From Icerya purchasi (lineage: Eukaryota; Arthropoda; Insecta; Hemiptera; Monophlebidae): a stretch of 64,000 nt of DNA. Below the pieces are notes generated by a model. The model made no database searches. It was not told the DNA's origin and saw nothing but the letters and a program-made list of their open reading frames with translations. The first letter of the stretch is position 1; the number at the start of each line of letters is the position of its first letter. Made by a program: the position numbers and the translations under genes. The stretch is from positions 458,985,576-459,049,575 of the forward strand of contig CM077116.1 of assembly GCA_039619475.1 (NCBI GenBank), given 5' to 3'. Of this stretch, positions 25,077 to 36,069 are shown piece after piece.

Positions 25077-25655
25077 AAAAATTATTTTTTTTATTTTTAA
25101 TATTTTCCTGCGATTCCTAAAATAAAAAATTAAAATAATACACTATAAATAATTACAACAATATTCAGCACAGCCAGAATGAAAATTTTTAATTTTTATT
25201 ATCACGGGCGTCACTGGCCGCAGGGTCGCGGTATTTTAAATTTCAACGCAAAAATTCTCAGCATATAAATTAGATTACTCAAGTTAACCCGGCGTTTTAG
25301 CTCCCTTTTTGCCTAAATATATGATTTTGTTTATTCAGAAAATAAAAAAGAAAAACACAAAACAAGTAAGTGTACAGATGATTTCTTGTATGGGTAACAA
25401 CGTATCATAAATGTCGACATTCAGTTTAAGATCGAAAAAATTCTGAACTGAGTTTGGCAGTCACGGCGTTTTTCATATTATTTGCTTCAGCTATTAATTC
25501 TCCTCCTTCCGGGAAACAAAAATAAAAAAAACAAGTTTAACTATCGAAACAAATAATATGAAAATAGAAATGAAAAAATACTGTTAAAACATCTGACATA
25601 TAGATATAAAACGACGACTCCAAGCGGTGATATATGACACCATAATAACGAGATG
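25077..25655. other. AT-rich spacer, nothing recognised
   Basis: No coding signal or transposon terminus before the target duplication at 25656. Confidence 0.5.
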
Positions 25656-25663
25656 ATCAGATT

Positions 25664-25948
25664 CAGGGCTGTATCTGTGAGGGGGTTTTCCAGGTTCAAC
25701 CGCCCCCGAAATGTCTGCGAAATCATAACTGCTTGAATTAAATGGACCGAAATTCAGAATAAATTTATTTCTTTTCAATTTTGACAAAAGAAAAAAAAAT
25801 TAAAATTTTTATGAATTCTATGGAAACGACTATTATTTATTTGTTTTTATTGTAGTGTTCAAATATTTTATATATATATAATTATAAAAATATTTTTGTA
25901 CCTTCCACTCAAAAAAAAAAAAAAAATTTTGTTCTAAATATGGCCCTG
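25664..25948 (+). mobile_element. hAT-type MITE (285 bp)
   Basis: Perfect 8 bp target duplication ATCAGATT at 25656-25663 and 25949-25956. Ends CAGGGCTGTATCTGTGAG and CAGGGCCATATTTAGAAC (complement of right) are inverted repeats with hAT-like CAGGGC starts. Non-coding; the interior is A/T-rich with a poly-A run. Confidence 0.92.
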
Positions 25949-25956
25949 ATCAGATT

Positions 25957-27514
25957 ACAGGCGGAGACGAAGTCAAATTTTCGAGAAATGCACGTTGTAC
26001 TAAAACGCAACACTAAGTTGTGATAAGAATAATAACAATGATTATACAAGTATATTTGAGGTAAGGAAGCGACAAGTGACTGCACCGTACATTTGTATGC
26101 GAGGCACATTACGGAAGACTCGAAAAAAAATTTTATGCAACGAAAAAATAAAAAATATACTTAGACTAATTTTATAATACTTACACATAGAAAAAAATGT
26201 TATGAACTGTTGGCGATGATAGTATCATATGTTCGGAGGTCCTGACAGTGGCATGCTATCAAAGTTAGTGGTGTGACAACATACGTGCGTGGGAACAAAC
26301 GGTGCGCATCCGTAGCAATCGACAACTACACCAAGTATGAGTATTGTATCATCAAAACGCTATGAAGGAAAAAAAAGGTGAATACGTTCTTCTACCTATC
26401 TCTCTATAGAATTGATAAGAGTGAATCATAGATTGTATCGTATATATCGCTAAAAAATATTTACGAAATAAAATATTAAATAAAGTGTGAGCCCAACACG
26501 TATGCATTTACGAAAGATGGAAAAAATTTGTAGTTTAAAAAATAAAATATACGGTTATTAATTTTGAAATTCGTAATATTATACGCAGATTTATGATGTG
26601 TACGATAATGTGTGCGTGCGTGAAAACAAAAAATTTGCTTTTGCGATGGTTGCGGGTGGACATACTCGGAAAATAAAAAATATTACAAAAAGATCAGAAA
26701 TTTAGAGTGTGAAAGTAAAGGGAAATTTCGAAACAGTGTAAAGTACAAAAAACATGCTCGAATTAGTTTTGAATACTTACGTTCAGAGAAAATTAAGAAA
26801 TATTACGATACGATCGGTAAAATGAACGGAAAAGACAGAGGGGATTAAGGTTACATTTATTTTACGATTACATAATTTCGGTTAATTTTTATAGTACATA
26901 ATAGAATAATGTTAAATGGAGAACGTGCGCAGGAACGTATGGGGTACACTTTAACACCATCTATCACTGTGGCGAATGTGTGCGTGGGAATGGTCGGTGT
27001 GCATTTGAGGCGGTCGGGACTTTGACGGATTATATTTTAACATATTTTTCTATATAGCTTCTGAAGTAAAAATTACGGCGATAATTTGAAGATAAAAATT
27101 ACACGTGTCATGACAAATATGATTCGATGTTGGTTTCCAAGACGTGACAAAAACTCCCCCTCCCGTCTGTGATTGACAAAAATGTTTGCGATTCCTAGAA
27201 ATAGCTGAGTGGTGTGCTTGTGTGTGTCTGTGTGTAACGGTGAAGTAAAACAGTTAAACTACAGCAGCATCCGGTTGAGCCAACCGTTGCAAAGATGATG
27301 CAACCGTCTGCACGGCTGATGAAAATAACGTATTTTTCTATACATCTTTTAAAGTAAAAATTTTAAATTTAAAAAAAAAAATGTAATAACAGAACGCGAT
27401 TTGAAAAATACCTTTGCAATTTGGGTTCTAAGCATCGAGTTTCAAACGTTTTTAACACTTTCTGGATGCAACAATGGTTCAACTTAGTAAATATATGGAC
27501 GCAGTAATGATAGC

Positions 27515-27555
<41 letters not shown>

Positions 27556-27779
27556 TAGTGCTAAGTGATCAATAGGAATGAACTATTAAACTGGAAAAAA
27601 TCGCTAATAAACTGATTTATAAAGTTGTACGAAAAATATTGGGAAAAAATGGAATGACTTGAACCTATATATAAAAATTTTAATCAGTAATAGCAGGGAA
27701 ACCGAATGACCATAGAATAATGAAATGGATAGTAAAAGGTTGTGGTGGAGGTATGACAAATTATATTAAATCCTATTAC
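25957..27779. repeat. Diverged repeats, no gene
   Basis: GTGTGCGTGGGAA-like segments recur near 26288, 26610 and 26980. TATTTTTCTATA followed by AAGTAAAAATT recurs near 27045 and 27333, about 288 bp apart. This suggests decayed tandem duplication. A TA microsatellite is at 27520-27560. Confidence 0.4.
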
Positions 27780-27785
27780 TTAGCC

Positions 27786-27915
27786 AGCTACCATGGCGTA
27801 GTTAGGCAGTGGTATTTCGTTCAGATAGGACCTGGTTTGAACCCTGTTGCCATATATTAAAAATATATACCATAAACGTCCATAGTTTTTGAGCTCTCTC
27901 CAAAAAAAAACTTAT
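27786..27915 (+). repeat. tRNA-headed SINE fragment, second family
   Basis: TGGCGTAGTTAGGCAG fits a pol III A box, and GGTTTGAACCC about 35 nt later fits a B box. Outside the head there is only a short A-rich body. It differs from the SINE at 645-970. No acceptor stem pairs well, so it is not a tRNA gene. Confidence 0.65.
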
Positions 27916-29325
27916 TACCCATCCATTATATACTTATATTTCTGTTTTCTCACTCACTTTGATTTAAACCTCTTCAAATTGTAGTTCATTTTTACTAATA
28001 TTTTTTGGTTTGCTTTCCTAAATGAAAATAAGCGATAATTCATATCTTCTCCAAATTTCAATATATAAACCACATTTATTTTCATTAATGTATTTTATTT
28101 TCCGTTTTTAGCTGAAAATGAGACGTTAGTCCCGACAAAACATTTCTAACATATTTTATTTAATGTTCAATCTTAAGATGTTTGTTATTGTGTTTATAGT
28201 TTTATTATTTTACTGACCACTTAACACTACATTTTCATACTTAAAAAAATAATGTAATTATTTAGTTAAAGAAAAACCCAAGATGAACAAACCGATGGTG
28301 TCCAATTCACTTGTGAACTCTCTATCGTAGTTCGTTGAAAACAAATTAAAGATAAAAACAATCGATACATGAATTCGTTATTTAGCAGATTCATTATTTA
28401 TACCCCCAACGCCAGTCAGTTCTCTCCGGAAATGCCATCAAAGAGAAAAAATTGTTTCACCTATAATCGCAGTGGAGATACAAATTACACGCAAAGTAAC
28501 ACGTAAATATTAGATCACATTACATTATTTCCACTGAAACGGTAATTACAAAATACATTGGCCAATTAAATCGATAAATATATTCTACCAAAGGAGAGAG
28601 CGAAAAGAAAAATGTCAACAATTTATCTGCGGTACCTTTGCAACCGTCATCAATTTTAGTCAATCGCACATTCGTTAAATACGTATCCGCCATCTTTCGC
28701 AAAAATGAATGTTAAAAAAAGAACTAGCTTCTGCGGCATTAGCAAGAGCAGATGAAAAACTAACACAAGAGTAACGGATAAAATAAACACGTAATGGGAA
28801 TTATAAATTATTTAATCGAATTCGGTGATTTATATGGACATAATGACCAGTGCGTCACCTAAAGTGGTCCCGTTGCAGATAAAAGAAAAAACAAACTCTA
28901 TACAAAATTAAAGCATTATAAAAATTCATATATGGTATGCAACTCGTTGCTTGCTCTCCGACACAGAGCAGGTTACCGATGCAAATGAAATAAATTTACC
29001 GTAAACAAGCTGCTTAATAAATGAATACCGTAGTGATATTCACATTCATTCGGTAGCATTTTTCTCCTTCTCGTTCTGTCCTGCCGGCCCCCTTTAGTTC
29101 TTTCTATCTCTTGCCTTTGATATCGCGTAAAAATCTGCTTCCCCTTCCCTTTCCTGGTTCTTAGACTAACGCCCTTGTCGACGAATCCTCTGAAAAAAAG
29201 AAAATCACTTCCTCAGCTAGACACAGATGAGCAAAACGGAGATAAATATCTCGGGATTTCTCTTAATGTTGTGTTTCATCACGATATTTATTGGCCGATT
29301 ATCGAGCACAAGTTTTTACACATTA
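27916..29325. other. No gene recognised
   Basis: AT-rich. The minus-strand frame at 28520-28702 has no known motif. Confidence 0.45.
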
Positions 29326-29691
29326 TATTTACTCAGAGCCACATTTACGCATAGGTTATATAGGCTGCAACCTATATGGGCCCGGACCACAAAAAAAAAA
29401 AAAAAAAATTCAAATATTTTAATTTTGAATAGATTAAAATAAAAATGTCTTTCTTTTAATACTGTGGCGAGGGTCCTCTTGTAATCATAAAATACGTCGC
29501 CTCAGTTATATTTTATGTGGGCTATTTCGGCTGAACTCTTCAGTGGACAGCTGATATGAGTTGAGTCAGCATTCAAGAATCTCGATCGCTAGAGGCATGG
29601 CAAATGGCGACGGTGTGGGAGGGCGGGAGGATCTGATGAGCCGAACGCTGTCTAAAAATGGGACATTCATGGCTCTGGTTTTCACCTAGCG

Positions 29692-30135
29692 ATGTACATG
29701 TCTGTTGCTACGTACAAGTTGGATACGCTTACCGATGAAGAGGTAATTGCAGCAGCTCAAAACTTAGTAGAAACATATAACAATGACTTAGACGATCAAT
29801 TGGGAAATGAACTGATTCAGTTCAAGGCTTTTTACCAGAAGTTTCAAGAAGATGATGAGAAAAATGAAAAAGAAATTAGTCAGGAAAGGTGGATGCATAA
29901 ATTCCTCCTAGAAAATAACGTCAAAGATTGTTTTCCTAATATCGAGGTCACTTATGGTTACAGACAGCAGTGGAGAAAGAACATTTTCAAAATTGAAGTT
30001 GATCAAAAACAAGCTTCGAACCTCCATGTTAGAAGATAAGCTCAACATTTTTGCTCAGCTTTGAAAGTAATATTTTAAGACAACTAAGTTATGAAGATCT
30101 TATAAGTAGCTTCGTTAGTTTGAAATGTAGGCGCA
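29692..30135 (+). pseudogene. hAT transposase C-terminal dimerisation domain
   Basis: First frame: YKLDTLTDEEVIAAAQNLVE, DDQLGNELIQFKAF and FLLENNVKDCFPNIEV, typical of ZMYM1-like hAT transposases before the dimerisation domain. After a frameshift at about 29965 it continues SSGERTFSKLKLIKNKLRTS and MLEDKLNIFA, the conserved hAT C-terminal signature, then ESNILRQLSYEDLIS in a third frame. The N-terminal BED finger and catalytic core are missing. Confidence 0.88.
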
Positions 30136-30514
30136 AACCAATTAGTCACTGAGCCATTTTCAAGTTATATGTAGTATTTAGCAGTAAATGTACATACAGC
30201 TGTTTTAAAAAAATGTTGGTAAATGAGGTTTGAAATAACGTATAAGTCTACTGTACTAAATTTTTTATCAATGCATTTCTATACATTTTATTTCAAATAA
30301 TTTAACATTTCACTTTTCTTTTAAGTCTGATTGTTTAGGAGAGTACTGTACTTGAATTAAATATAAGTAAAATTTGCTATTTGTTGCATTCCATTTTTAT
30401 ATATTTTGCATTTGCCTAACATGTTTACTTCAAATTACAATATGTTATTTTTAAAATTGAAATACTTTTTTTGCCTATTTGGCAACATAGACAGAAAGAC
30501 ATCGACATTAATCT

Positions 30515-30842
30515 TAACTTTTCCACTGGAGTCATGGCAACAGGATTGGATAAATAAATCAGAGGAACCTTTCCATCTACACTCTATCAAAAAGGAAATA
30601 TACGCATGGAATCAGCCGCAGGGAACAGGTCGTCTTGTGCCGGCTGCATTTAGGGCACACTAGCCTGACGCACAAGCACATCCTCGACAAAACTCTGCAA
30701 AGGCAGTGTCTCGTATGCAATGCGAACATGACCGTAAAACATCTCCTGCTAGAATGTCCTTCCTATTCCGTCCTCCGACAAAAACTGAACATCAGCAGTA
30801 ACATGGCTACCATCCTCCAGGATGACCCTAATACAATGTTTC
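30515..30842 (+). pseudogene. LINE ORF2 C-terminal fragment (other family)
   Basis: SWQQDWINKSEEPFHLHSIK, then after one frameshift LHLGHTSLTHKHILDK and CLVCNANMTVKHLLLECPSY. This is the post-RNase H zinc-binding tail (CxxC...H...C) seen in Jockey/I-group LINEs. It is followed directly by a fragment of a different LINE. Confidence 0.75.
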
Positions 30843-31219
30843 TCGCATAGTCTCCTTCCTTCCTCACTAAATCGCTTTTCTTTGGCTGCATCTCCTTTTT
30901 GTCCATTGGATCCTGAAGGTTCCCAGCATGTTTGCGATGCGAATCACGTGCTCTTCGAGTGCTTCGGTTTATCTCGCGAGCGTGAGTTGCTTCATTATCA
31001 TCTTTTAAAGCTTGGTCTTCCTGCTCCTTTCAACGCCTCTTATGTTCTTTCTCTACCTATTATCTCTGTTGTTCCTGTCCTAGGGGTGTTCCTTGATTCC
31101 ATTGTCGACAGAATAAAAATATAATTTCTATTCTATTCCATGTATCTATTCCTTTTTGCTGGGCTAATGCTCTTTGGTAACAAACCCAAGGGGGGGTAAA
31201 AAAAAAAAAAAAAAAAAAA
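30843..31219 (+). mobile_element. 3' fragment of I/R1-like LINE with poly-A
   Basis: HSLLPSSLNRFSLAASPFCP and CDANHVLFECFGLSRERE match the C-terminus of the ORF2 at 46151-49906 and of the 13985-17166 copy. The frame ends at 31124, followed by a ~70 nt 3' UTR, a G run and an A tail (31198-31219). Severely 5'-truncated. Confidence 0.88.
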
Positions 31220-31683
31220 TTCCTCTATGTTCTCTTTCCTAAAATCTACTGGTTTCTTCCATTTAATATAACCCGTTATTAAATTAGCTTGCACGCTCCT
31301 AGCCTAGTTGCTATACATGGCGTGTATAAAAAAAGAAATCTTAACTTTATGTTCTTTTTCTAATATAATTGATCACAGCAATGTTAATAAAGCGTGTTGA
31401 ATACCTTAATGATTTTCAATTCCTTTAATTTTTATCTCATCAATAATTCTAAATACTGGGTAGTAAAATTTTCTACAACCAACTTCAAATGATTTTTTAT
31501 AGGTTTTTAGTTAGAAAATTGCTCTAAAATACGATTTTTGCAGGTAAATTTTTAAAATATTTCCGAGGGAGGGCTCCCGGGCCCCCCATTTTACTAAGGG
31601 GTATTTCATACGCACCGATAGGGCCCGCATCATAGGTTCAACCCTAGGGGCCTATAAACCCTAAATTCGGCCCTGTATTTACT

Positions 31684-32240
31684 GATAATACTTTCAAAGG
31701 AAATGTTAATATAATTTTCAAAATGCGTTTATAAAAAGCGCTTCTTTTTCTTTTTTGAAAACTGAACATAAGATTAAATTACCAGGATAGGACTTTGTGA
31801 ATATAAATCACCCCTATACGTAGAGAGGCCTATGTAGATTAATAAAAAAGAATGTAGTTTTTTTGTCGCTACTGATAATATTTTATATAAATAAAAAAAG
31901 GCTTTAATTCTGAAGTGAAATAAAAACGCTTTTCTTTTTTACTTTAAATGATTTTCTCTTTTCGAATTTTTATTTTTTCCAACTATCCGAAATTTTTGGT
32001 TTTTTTATTTTTACGGCGACGATATAACATTTAATATGGTTGTTAAAAAACCGAATTTTATTAATTCAAATCTATTTCATTTAATTTTCTTGGATGTTTA
32101 TTATTTACTGTGACATATACTGGTATAATATATATTTTTCTCTGAGGAAGCGACTGCCCCTGTTGCCTCCCGCTTGGCACGCTACTGTTCTGAGATAACT
32201 GCTAACAAAATACCAAACAACTCCATTAAGGTCACCGATG
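31684..32240. other. Spacer with possible orphan hAT end
   Basis: The complement of about 32150-32188 begins CAGTAGCGTGCCAAGCGG, resembling the end of the hAT at 57366-59403. No partner was found. Confidence 0.3.
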
Positions 32241-34070
32241 TGGATATTAATGAATATTTCTATTGGATATTCATAAGGTTAGTGTTGCTCTCATCTCAGA
32301 AACCTGGCTTCGGTCGGGCACGAACTTTAATATTAGAGGGTATAAAATAATTAGATGTGACCGACATGACGGGTATGGTGGTACCGCTATCCTCGTTAAA
32401 AATGCCATTCCTTTCTGCTCTCAAAATGCTTCTCTGAATCTACCTCTTATTCCTAACCAACGCAACATAGTCCACATCTCTATCCGTACCACCCTTCCGC
32501 ATCCCATTAACATTGTCTCCATCCACGTTCCTTCTAATTATGATCTTCGTCAGTTCTCTCTTTCCACTTTTTTCAACTCTATCCCACAACCATTTATTAT
32601 CGGGGGTGACTGGAATACCCATTCGCCCTTATGAGGTTGCACATCCTACAATACCAACGGTTTCGTCCTTGAGAATGGTATTTTTTCCGATAATTTAATT
32701 CTTCTTAGTGATCACTCCCCAGCCTATTTCAAATATCCATCTATTTCTAGTTCTCTTGATCTAACCTTTGCTTCTTCCACTATTGGTCTTAATTATAACT
32801 GGAGAACTATTATGGATTTTTACGGTAGTGACCATGTTCCTATCCTAATAACTCCTGTTAACTTTTCTTCTCCAACTTGCTTCAGGCCTCTACATTCTCC
32901 TCGGTGGAATCTCTCCAAAGCAAATTGGACTATGTTTCGTTCATGTGTCGATGCATCACTCCCTAGTACTCAACTCGACTCCGATACCATACTTCTCTAT
33001 AATTCCTTTTTAAATTCCGTTGAGTCTGCTCTCTCCCTATCTTCACCTACCCGTCATCAGACATCTAACAACTACAATAAAGCCTCATCTCTTTGGTGGA
33101 ATGAGGAATGCAACCGCGCATTCCACCATGGTCGTGCCACCTTTAGAACTTTTCGTTTAGACCCTACAACTGAAAACTTTCTTGCTCATAAGCGAGCGAA
33201 CGCAAGAACTAGGTATATACTTAAAGTATCAAAAAGATCCTCCTGGAAGAATCTCTGTTCTTCATTCTCTAGGAATACCCCTATTTCTCATTTCTCATAT
33301 CTGGAAAATGGCTAGAGCTTTCAAATCCCCATCCTCTGAACGTCCCTCCAATCTCAATTTTTTTTAAAGTTAGCTTAGAATCCTTTATTGATTCCGTTGC
33401 TCTTGCTTATGTTCCTAATGTTGACGAACTGTATCTAACTCCACCTCCGCATAATTCCCCGACACATTTCCTAACTTCTGCTTTCAATATTTATGAATTA
33501 AAATCTGTCCTTTTCAAATCTTCTAGCCCCATCATTTCCTTCCGCTGTGCAAAGGTTTTCATCTTAGGTTTTGGTTGGATATGTACGTTTCCTCTTTCTC
33601 TAACAATTGTTCTTTCTATCTGTCTGTCCAACCTAGTCTTTCTGCCAATCCATGGTTCTCTTTGTTTCCTTCACCTCGTCGTTCTGTTGTTGTCTCCGTT
33701 ATCCGCTGGCGCTTTAACCATTCTCTGTTGCCTTCCTCCCGTTTTTGTTTTTCGTTGGTTGCCTCTCCATATTGTCCTCTCCACTCGAACGAAGAGCATG
33801 TTTGCGATGCGGACCATGTGTTCTTTGAGTGTTCATCTCTTTCAACTGAGTGATCGACTTTCTACTTCAGTTTGCTGAGACTTGGTCTTCCTACTCCATA
33901 TTGCGCCTCTTATGTTTTATCTCTTCTCTCTCCACAAATTGTTCCTATTATTTGTTCCTTTCTCCTAACAATATCTGACCGTATCAAGATATAAGTGATT
34001 CCTTCCTATTATAATTGTTTCTGGTAAAGGTCCCCGGTTGACAAGCCCAAAAAGAAAAAGAAAAAAAAAG
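32241..34070 (+). mobile_element. I/R1-like LINE copy with internal deletion
   Basis: Endonuclease frame 32263-32634 (VALISETWLRSGTNFNIRGY, HDGYGGTAILVKN, FIIGGDWNTHSPL) aligns with residues ~30-150 of the intact ORF2. The frame 32812-33315 has YGSDHVPILI and SSLWWNEECNRAF. After YELKSVLFKSSSP (about 33490) the RT and RNase H are missing. Sequence resumes at 33575 with VSSFSNNCSFYLSVQPSLSA and CDADHVFFECSSLSTE. The 3' end is at A-rich 34050-34070. At least three frameshifts. Confidence 0.88.
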
Positions 34071-34184
34071 ATATTTCAAAGAAGCATACTGTTAACGACG
34101 AACCTACTCTCTACTCCTTGTTTAATCGATTTTTTTGCGGTTAGATTTTCTCTTAAACCAGTTGAAAACTTATATAAGGTGAAT

Positions 34185-34351
34185 TCAAAATCTCATCATA
34201 TATGCCATTAAGGATATATTGGTGGTTAAGACCTGCTCCCATGACAGTGCAATAAAAAACATTATGGATATGTTGTTATCAGTGAAGCTTCCTTCTTGAT
34301 GGGTAATCGTCCGTAGCTGACAAGCCCAATAAAAAAGTAAAAAAAAGAAAA
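34185..34351 (+). mobile_element. Very short LINE 3' end fragment
   Basis: GATGGGTAATCGTCCGTAGC followed by TGACAAGCCCA and an A-rich tail. The same 3' end sequence occurs on the minus strand at 45370-45440. The 5' edge is uncertain. Confidence 0.6.
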
Positions 34352-34381
34352 TCTCCTCAACCATTCGGTTGCTGGGAAACT

Positions 34382-34676
34382 TATTCGTACATTTTTGTAC
34401 AGATATAGGTTGTGTACCAGGCAATTATTATATGCTACGCAGGTGTACACACGCAAGACTACATTCGGAACTGATAGTAATCGTTTGATTTATCAATATA
34501 CAAATGCAGTCCCGTGTGTGTCTGCTGTGTACGTTGTACGTGGTGGTTTATCATCGCTTTTCATGTGATTATTAGCGAACATTTAATTTAATTCTTTGTA
34601 ATAAGTTCTGTCGTCGCCCGGGATCGAAACATTGACCTATGTAACAGAAGTCAAGCGCTCTAGCAACTAGACTATA
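34382..34676 (-). repeat. tRNA-derived SINE, copy 2
   Basis: Second copy of the SINE at 645-970, same strand. The complement of 34618-34630 gives the B-box-like GTTTCGATCCCG. It abuts the Penelope remnant. Confidence 0.8.
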
Positions 34677-34679
34677 AAT

Positions 34680-35640
34680 ATTTTAAATAATTTAAACGAA
34701 AGAAAAACCATGTCTATAATCATAATCAAGGCCGTGTCCACGGGGGGGGGGGGGGGGGGGGGTTGGGGGTTAAACCCCCCCCCATGAGAACTGAAATAGT
34801 TATTATAAATACAAAAAAACCTGAAAAAAATCACAAATTTAAAATAAATATTGATGATTTTTTAGGGTGTTTTTACCTACTTTTAAAAGAAAAAAGAAAA
34901 AATATGCTGCATATTTTTAGGTACTTCATTAATATTTTATGCAAAAAAATTTTTATTACGAGTATAATTAATAACATATGTAACTTTTATTAATGTTCAT
35001 ATACGGGGTAATTCATTTACGTAAATTATTAATATATAAATCAAAATGATGGAAATTATTAATAGTACAAATATTAGTGAAAAATGTATTATGAAATAAA
35101 TAGGCAAAGAAAATTTTCACCCCCCCCCCCCCCCTTTCCAAAATTCTGGGCACGGGCCTGATCATAATAATTACAATAATTGGACAAAATTCACATATAC
35201 TAATCATAATACATATAAAATTACTAATATCCTAAAAACTGAATTCAGAATAGCATTTTCAACAAATAATAATCACATATATAATAAGTTGAAAAATATT
35301 AATAATATAAATAACAATCGTAAAAACAAGAACAACCGTTCAGGTATTTATAAAATTGTATGTGATACTTGTCATGAAATATACATTGGACGAACACGCA
35401 GAAATTTCAATACTAGACATAAAGAACATTTTCTACAAACACAGAAATATATTGAAAAATCAACAAAAGCTGAACATACTACCAACAACAACCATACCAT
35501 TACATATAATATTACTAAAGACTTATTTATTTTAAAGTATATCAATAATTACGCAATGCTAAATTTCACTGAAAATTATTACATTAATAAATATATAAGA
35601 ATATTTGTTTCAACCACAATTTCCTAACATTTAAAATATT
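34680..35640 (+). pseudogene. Penelope-like element, C-terminal GIY-YIG part
   Basis: The frame reads KKNHVYNHNNYNNWTKFTYT across the MITE insertion once one target duplication is ignored. It continues KLKNINNIN...NNRSGIYKIVCDTCHEIYIG and RTRRNFNTRHKEH, the GIY-YIG endonuclease fused to the C-terminus of Penelope-like reverse transcriptases. The open frame from 35161 ends at 35627. The RT part is missing upstream, cut off at the SINE junction. A hAT MITE sits within it (34727-35160). Confidence 0.85.
34727..35160 (-). mobile_element. hAT-type MITE, copy 2 (434 bp)
   Basis: Inverted relative to copy 1 at 11818-12235 and alignable along its length. Perfect 8 bp target duplication ATCATAAT at 34719-34726 and 35161-35168. 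Left end CAAGGCCGTGTCCACG, then about 20 Gs and a C run. The right end carries a C run and then GGGCACGGGCCTG. Confidence 0.95.
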
Positions 35641-36069
35641 CTACATTACAATTAATATAAAATTAAAAATACCACACTTAACTCAGTATTCTTAATATTA
35701 ACATACTTTTTACTTTATTTTCAATTTTTACACTATATTTTTTATTTCCATAATTTTGTTACCATTACCTAGTTTATTTTATTAATTTTTTACCATTTGT
35801 TAACCATTTTTATATGTTTTTTATATTCGTTATATAGATAAAAATAAATAATTATTCTCGTTTTCGTCCGACCTATGTAAAAATTGATATATTGTTTATT
35901 TCTAACGTCATTTGATTTTTTGGATTTAACATTATTACTTCCCCCAGCCCAAAGGCATATACATGTCAAAAAAAAAAAAAAAAAACGCATACCGATCAAG
36001 GCGCACCACGATACTGATAAAAGTATAAAATCAGAAGAGGGCATTTATTACGTCTTCGCTAGTAATCCA
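35641..36069. other. AT-rich DNA, possibly Penelope 3' UTR
   Basis: No ORF. A poly-A of about 18 lies near 35970. Confidence 0.35.

Larger units (their letters stand above)
29334..31675 (+). mobile_element. hAT transposon (2342 bp), with nested LINE pieces
   Basis: Perfect 8 bp target duplication TATTTACT at 29326-29333 and 31676-31683. Left end CAGAGCCACATTTACGCATA and complement of the right end CAGGGCCGAATTTAGGGTTT form long imperfect inverted repeats, with AACCTAT and GGGCCC shared further in. It contains the C-terminal part of a hAT-type transposase (29692-30135) and two LINE fragments (30515-31219) inserted later. It cannot move on its own. Confidence 0.93.
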
